This document shows, one piece after another, positions 60,761-64,000 of a stretch of DNA of 64,000 nt. The stretch covers positions 1,426,001-1,490,000 of the forward strand of contig NZ_CP095390.1 in assembly GCF_023008585.1 (NCBI RefSeq), in the 5' to 3' direction. The translations under genes were made by a program, and so were the position numbers. How positions within the stretch are numbered: position 1 is the first letter of the stretch; every line of letters starts with the position of its first letter. The notes under the pieces are model-generated. The model saw only the letters and a program-made list of their open reading frames with translations, was not told the DNA's origin and did no database searches. This DNA comes from Natribaculum breve (GTDB taxonomy: Archaea; Halobacteriota; Halobacteria; Halobacteriales; Natrialbaceae).

Positions 60761-61063
60761 ATGGCAGACGACGTCAACTTGCCGGACGACAGATCGAAGG
60801 AACGACGGACGATCACCGACGGCTTCTTCGAACGCGAGGTGTACCTCTCTCGGGCCGAGACGGCGGCGTTTCTGCGCGACCTCGCCGACTCGATCGACGA
60901 CGGGACGTCGCTGACGATTTCGAGTGCCGACTGGGAGATCCCCTTCGAGTACGGCGAACCGATCGAGGTAGAAGTCGAGTTCGCCGAGCGCCGAACCCGG
61001 GAACTCGAGATCGAACTCGAGTTCACCGAACCGGAGGGTAGGGGAGACCTCAGCGTCGAGTGA
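60761..61063 (+). CDS. amphi-Trp domain protein
   Basis: The 100-aa protein contains the amphi-Trp motif near its C-terminal half (FLRDLADSIDDGTSLTISSA followed by DWEIPFEY), preceded by FFEREVYLSRAETAAF. The family is small, found in haloarchaea and some bacteria, and of unknown function. Acidic strands (IEVEVEFAERRTRELEIELE) complete a small beta-rich domain. The stop TGA at 61061-61063 abuts hairpin repeat copy C. Confidence 0.88.
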   Translation: MADDVNLPDDRSKERRTITDGFFEREVYLSRAETAAFLRDLADSIDDGTSLTISSADWEIPFEYGEPIEVEVEFAERRTRELEIELEFTEPEGRGDLSVE

Positions 61064-61147
61064 TACTGATGGCTGTGACTGGGTGCCGACGCAACCGCAC
61101 GACTGCTCGCGGTTGCGGCGGTACAGACTCACGGTTATCGTTGTGAG
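61064..61147 (+). repeat. Dispersed hairpin repeat, copy C (about 84 nt)
   Basis: It starts TACTGATGGCTGTGACTGGG directly after the amphi-Trp stop codon and ends TTATCGTTGTGAG. The core stem arms are CGCAACCGC and GCGGTTGCG. It lies between the convergent amphi-Trp and PQQ-dehydrogenase genes. It is most similar to copy B (complement orientation), with only two differences in the first 60 positions. The remaining gap to 61224 shows no gene. Confidence 0.85.
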
Positions 61148-61224
61148 CCCGTCGGTAGCGTCGTCGACTCGTTCGTGTCCGGCGATTAGTAAACGGCGAC
61201 GGAGAAAACTGCTGCGAGAGGCGG

Positions 61225-62943
61225 TCAGGCTGCCATCGAGAAGACGGCGAGTCGGTCGTCGCGACCGCCGGTCCCGCGGCGCAGCCAGCCACTTCCGCCG
61301 ATCTGGATGGCGACGTACTGCTTTTCGGTCTCGGGGTCGTACCAGCTCATCGGACTCCCCGCGATCGACACCTCGCCGACGTCGTACTCCCAGAGGTGGT
61401 CACCGGTTTCGGCGTCGTACGCGATGAAGTTGCCGTTCTGCGTGCCACCGAAGGTGAGTCCCGTCGTGGTCGTCAGCAGGCCACCCCACAGGTACGCGCT
61501 ACCCTCGATCCAGTCGCGCCAGACGCGCTGGCCCGTCTCCGGATCGACCGCGACGATGGCGCTGATCTTGTCGTTGTAGCCCTCGGGGACGGCCTCGGTC
61601 TCGTCTTCTAAGATGCCACCCCAGTACTTCTTGCCCTCTTCGTACTCCTCGAAGCGCCACCAGGCCTCCTGGGGCGAGTTGTTCATCTTGAAGTACGCCA
61701 GGCCGGTTTCGGGGTTCCAGGCCGGCGGCTGCCAGTCGTTGCCGCCCATCGCACCGGGCATGAACGCCATGCGTCGGCCCTCGTCGATGTGCGGGATCAT
61801 CTTGAACATGTTCAGCTGCTGGACGCCCGGTTCGCTGCGCTCGATGAGCTCGCCGGTATCGGAGTCCATCGTGTAGATCCAGGCCGTCTTCCCCGCCGAG
61901 ACGACGACGTCCGTGGTCATGTCGCGGTGTTCGATCTCGAGGTCGCGGATCAGGATACGCGGTGCAGCCGAGTCGTAGTCCCAGACGTCGTGTGGCGACT
62001 CCTGGTGGGTCCACAGGCGTTCGCCCGTCTCGAGGTCCATCGCCAGCGTCCCGGCGCTGTTGCGGTTCGGTCCCGGGCGGACGGAGCCGTCGAAGTCGGG
62101 GCCGGGGTTGCCCACGGGGAGGTACAGCCGGCCCTTCTCGGCGTCGATCGTCGCGGTCATCCAGTTCGTCGCACACGACTGTTCGATGCTGTCGCCGACC
62201 CACTCCTCTTCGGGCGAGGTCCAGGTGTGCCAGAGCTGTTCGCCGGTCTCGGTGTCGAGCGCGGTGTGGAAGCCGCGAACGCCGTACTCGCCGCCGGCGC
62301 TGCCGGTGAACAGTTTGCCGTCGTAGACGACGGGTGCCCACGTCGCCGAGTAACCTTCCTCGTGGTCGGCGGTGCTCGTGTACCACTCCTCCTCGCCTGT
62401 GTAGCGGTTCAGCGCGACGACGCCCGAGTCGAGCGTCGTCATGAACACCTTGTCGCCGAGGACGGCGACGCCGCGATTGTTGTCGTCACAGCAAAGCACC
62501 ACGTCGGAGGGGACCGCGTAGGTGTAACTCCAGAGCGTCTCGCCCTCGCGGGCGTCGATGGCTTTCACGTGGTTCGGCCCGTTCGACTGGTACATCACCG
62601 GCGGATCGCCCGGGACGATCAGCGGCGTCCCCTCCATGCTCGAGCCGGCACCGACGTGCATCACGTACTCGAGTTCGAGGTCGGCGACGTTGTCGGGGGT
62701 GATGACGTCGGCGGTCGTACAGCGGTGCTGTTCGTAGTTCCCCCCGTAGGTGAGCCACGCTTCCGGGTTCTCACCCGACTCGAGGATCATCTCCTGGGTG
62801 ACGTCCACCTCCGGAATCCGGTCGACGTCGTGCTGGTGTGTCACCGATTCGTCGGGCGAGCCGAGTACCCGATACCCCTGGTCTGTTTCCCGTACGATCG
62901 TGTCCTGTGCGGCCTTGACGGCCCTGTCTTCTTCGATTCCCAT
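61225..62943 (-). CDS. PQQ-dependent alcohol dehydrogenase-like quinoprotein, lanthanide-type signature
   Basis: The 572-aa beta-propeller protein keeps the methanol/ethanol dehydrogenase landmarks. There is a vicinal Cys pair in VVLCCDDNNRG (Cys151-152), metal-ligand Glu219 in SAGGEYGVRG, Asn279 in VGNPGPD, and WDYD with catalytic Asp322 plus Asp324. An Asp two residues after the catalytic one is the mark of lanthanide-dependent XoxF-type enzymes. Tryptophan-docking repeats such as DAETGDHLWEYDVG are present. There is no signal peptide or Tat motif, unlike usual periplasmic quinoproteins. The upstream partner gene is 6 bp away. Confidence 0.9.
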   Translation of the reverse strand: MGIEEDRAVKAAQDTIVRETDQGYRVLGSPDESVTHQHDVDRIPEVDVTQEMILESGENPEAWLTYGGNYEQHRCTTADVITPDNVADLELEYVMHVGAGSSMEGTPLIVPGDPPVMYQSNGPNHVKAIDAREGETLWSYTYAVPSDVVLCCDDNNRGVAVLGDKVFMTTLDSGVVALNRYTGEEEWYTSTADHEEGYSATWAPVVYDGKLFTGSAGGEYGVRGFHTALDTETGEQLWHTWTSPEEEWVGDSIEQSCATNWMTATIDAEKGRLYLPVGNPGPDFDGSVRPGPNRNSAGTLAMDLETGERLWTHQESPHDVWDYDSAAPRILIRDLEIEHRDMTTDVVVSAGKTAWIYTMDSDTGELIERSEPGVQQLNMFKMIPHIDEGRRMAFMPGAMGGNDWQPPAWNPETGLAYFKMNNSPQEAWWRFEEYEEGKKYWGGILEDETEAVPEGYNDKISAIVAVDPETGQRVWRDWIEGSAYLWGGLLTTTTGLTFGGTQNGNFIAYDAETGDHLWEYDVGEVSIAGSPMSWYDPETEKQYVAIQIGGSGWLRRGTGGRDDRLAVFSMAA

Positions 62944-62949
62944 TGGTTG

Positions 62950-63858
62950 TCACCTCGGTCGCGCCTTGCTCGGCGCACGCATGTCTTCCGTGATCCAGAA
63001 GACGTCCTTGCAGATCTCCTCCTGGTTGACGATCATGATCGCCGCACTCGCGGTCAGCGCGGCGGTCAGCTGTGCGTCGGTCAGCGGTCCGTCCTCGGCG
63101 ACGTCGAGTGCGGCCTTCGTCATCGCGTACAGCCCGCCGAGCATCGCCTTGACGTCCGAGTAGCCGTCGTCGAGGATCTCGTCGGTGACGAGGATCCGCT
63201 TTTGCCAGAGGTGGACGTCGAGCGCGTTGATCCACAGCAACGCACCCCCCATGGCCCGCTGGTGAAGTGGCGGCACGTGCTCGACGTCGAACTCGACCTC
63301 CTCTGGAATCTCCTTCGTCGGTACCCACCGCGCCAGTCGCGTGTTGTTGTTCACGACGTTCATCACCAGCACCAGCTTCTCGCGCTCGTCGAACCCGATC
63401 GTCGAGAGTTCGGACGTGAGCGGCTCCGTCCGGATCAGCTCGTGTGCAGTGTGTTCGATGTGTTCCGGCGTGAACCGCGGCAGGCTGTCTTCGACGCTCT
63501 CGAAGAATCCGACGTCCACGAGGTGGTCGTAGACGCGCCAGCCCGGAGCGACGAGTTCGCGATACAACTGTTCTGGCTCCGTCTCACCGTCCGGGATCCC
63601 CGCCTCGCGGACCTCGGGAAGCCGTTCGATCTGCGTCGCCAGCTTCCCGAGTTCCTCCTCGAGCAACGACTCGTCGAGTTTGCCAGAGAGGTCACGTCGG
63701 ATCGACTCCCCCATCGAAGCGAACTCGGGGTCGGTCTCGGCGTCTACCGACTCCCGTATTCGCTCGAGCGTCAACCGGCTCTCTCCCGGGACCTGGCTCA
63801 TCCCGAGATTCCGGGCCAGTTGCCGTTGAGCTTCGTCTGTTATCTGTGTTTTAGTCAT
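62950..63858 (-). CDS. Unknown partner protein of the PQQ dehydrogenase
   Basis: The 302-aa acidic, mainly helical protein is not recognised. It starts MTKTQITDEAQRQLARNLGM and contains LYRELVAPGWRVYDHLVDVG, STIGFDEREKLVLVMNVVNN and LHQRAMGGALLWINALDVHL. It has no signal, membrane helix or Cys motif beyond one near the end (ICKDVFW). Its stop lies 6 bp before the dehydrogenase start, with GGTGA as a possible ribosome-binding site in the overlap, so the two are co-translated. It may be a chaperone, cofactor or electron-transfer partner. ATG 63858 is preferred to a GTG 11 codons upstream. Confidence 0.75.
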   Translation of the reverse strand: MTKTQITDEAQRQLARNLGMSQVPGESRLTLERIRESVDAETDPEFASMGESIRRDLSGKLDESLLEEELGKLATQIERLPEVREAGIPDGETEPEQLYRELVAPGWRVYDHLVDVGFFESVEDSLPRFTPEHIEHTAHELIRTEPLTSELSTIGFDEREKLVLVMNVVNNNTRLARWVPTKEIPEEVEFDVEHVPPLHQRAMGGALLWINALDVHLWQKRILVTDEILDDGYSDVKAMLGGLYAMTKAALDVAEDGPLTDAQLTAALTASAAIMIVNQEEICKDVFWITEDMRAPSKARPR

Positions 63859-63868
63859 GATTCGACTC

Positions 63869-63893
63869 GTGTGTGATTCATGAGAACACACAC
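63869..63893 (-). promoter_or_regulatory. Inverted repeat before the PQQ operon
   Basis: GTGTGTG (63869-63875) and CACACAC (63887-63893) are perfect 7-bp inverted repeats with an 11-nt spacer. They lie 11 nt upstream of ATG 63858, between the TATA box and the gene, so they could form a leader hairpin or an operator. Confidence 0.45.
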
Positions 63894-63920
63894 CAGTGCC
63901 GTGAGAATGGCCAACGGATC

Positions 63921-63948
63921 ACTATATAATATTAACCATATATATTCT
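63921..63948. promoter_or_regulatory. Back-to-back TATA boxes of the PQQ operon and a divergent gene
   Basis: ACTATATAAT (63921-63930), read on the complement, would start the PQQ operon near 63900. ATATATATTC (63938-63947) on the plus strand would start a leaderless transcript at about 63968, where an ATG lies. The whole stretch 63920-63950 is AT-rich. Confidence 0.45.
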
Positions 63949-63967
63949 ACGACGGCTGTTCGAAATA

Positions 63968-64000
63968 ATGGATGTCCAACGGTCGTCGCCGGCGGCGGTC
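63968..64000 (+). CDS. Possible divergent gene start (partial, 11 codons visible)
   Basis: ATG 63968 opens a frame (MDVQRSSPAAV) to the window edge and has a TATA box at leaderless distance. Only 11 codons are visible, so this is a guess from promoter geometry. Confidence 0.3.
   Translation, partial: MDVQRSSPAAV

Noticed and set aside
61789..63876. Plus-strand frame of almost 700 codons across the PQQ genes
   Set aside because: It is antisense to two proteins, one with unmistakable quinoprotein motifs, and its own translation shows no domain.
1..64000. CRISPR array, tRNA, rRNA, integrase or complete insertion sequence
   Set aside because: No regularly spaced repeats, cloverleaf, rRNA stretch or transposase-like protein was seen on either strand by eye; small RNAs cannot be excluded.

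Overview
The window is chromosomal DNA of a haloarchaeon, most likely from the Natrialbaceae side of the halophiles. The DNA is very GC-rich and the predicted proteins are strongly acidic. It carries archaeal information-processing and stress genes: TFB, a thermosome subunit, membrane-bound LonB, archaeal MetRS and NadM. It also has haloarchaea-typical small families (DUF7123, DUF7331, UPF0058, amphi-Trp, HFX_2341), a PGF-CTERM surface protein and Tat signals. Many TATA-like boxes sit about 25 nt before a start codon, which points to leaderless transcripts. No rRNA, tRNA, CRISPR array, integrase or complete insertion sequence was seen. Family names come from recognising motifs by eye; no database search was run.

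Region by region. 0-11 kb: the end of a class-III aminotransferase, an Lrp regulator, a ZIP transporter, a PGF-CTERM protein, a GCS2-like enzyme, an ABC exporter pair, a Tat-exported serine hydrolase and CobQ. 11-24 kb: a ribbon-helix-helix regulator, an MTH865 protein, a tiny zinc ribbon, PEP synthase, MfnA (beta-alanine for CoA), small membrane proteins, an NSS transporter, MetRS, and a second ABC pair beside a divergent HTH regulator. 24-34 kb: a GYD protein, pyruvate kinase, an NfeD-SPFH pair, regulators, a XTP/ITP phosphatase, TFB, UPF0058 and AroD. 34-46 kb: an RnfC-like protein, archaeal 3-dehydroquinate synthase II, a CARF-HTH regulator, HAD, SprT, a purine nucleoside permease, a CDF transporter, then aroA' next to trpA-trpB-trpC. 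46-64 kb: an MGMT-like protein without its cysteine, a CPBP protease next to LonB, NadM with a SAM hydrolase, a thermosome subunit, a glycosyltransferase, a methyltransferase, many small regulators, and a PQQ dehydrogenase with an unknown partner.

Connections. AroA' and AroB' make 3-dehydroquinate by the archaeal DKFP route, AroD dehydrates it, and TrpCBA finish tryptophan, so most of one pathway lies within 13 kb although unrelated genes are interspersed. PpsA and Pyk catalyse opposite steps at the PEP/pyruvate node. LonB and the thermosome serve protein quality control.

The most unusual signals are: (1) a dispersed family of hairpin repeats of about 85 nt, with three copies between convergent genes and a half copy that appears to supply the TATA box of a membrane-protein gene; (2) a cytoplasmic-looking PQQ dehydrogenase with the aspartate signature of lanthanide-dependent enzymes, coupled to an unrecognised 302-aa protein; (3) an in-frame, inverted-repeat-bearing insertion in trpA; (4) a palindrome that encloses the TATA box upstream of TFB.
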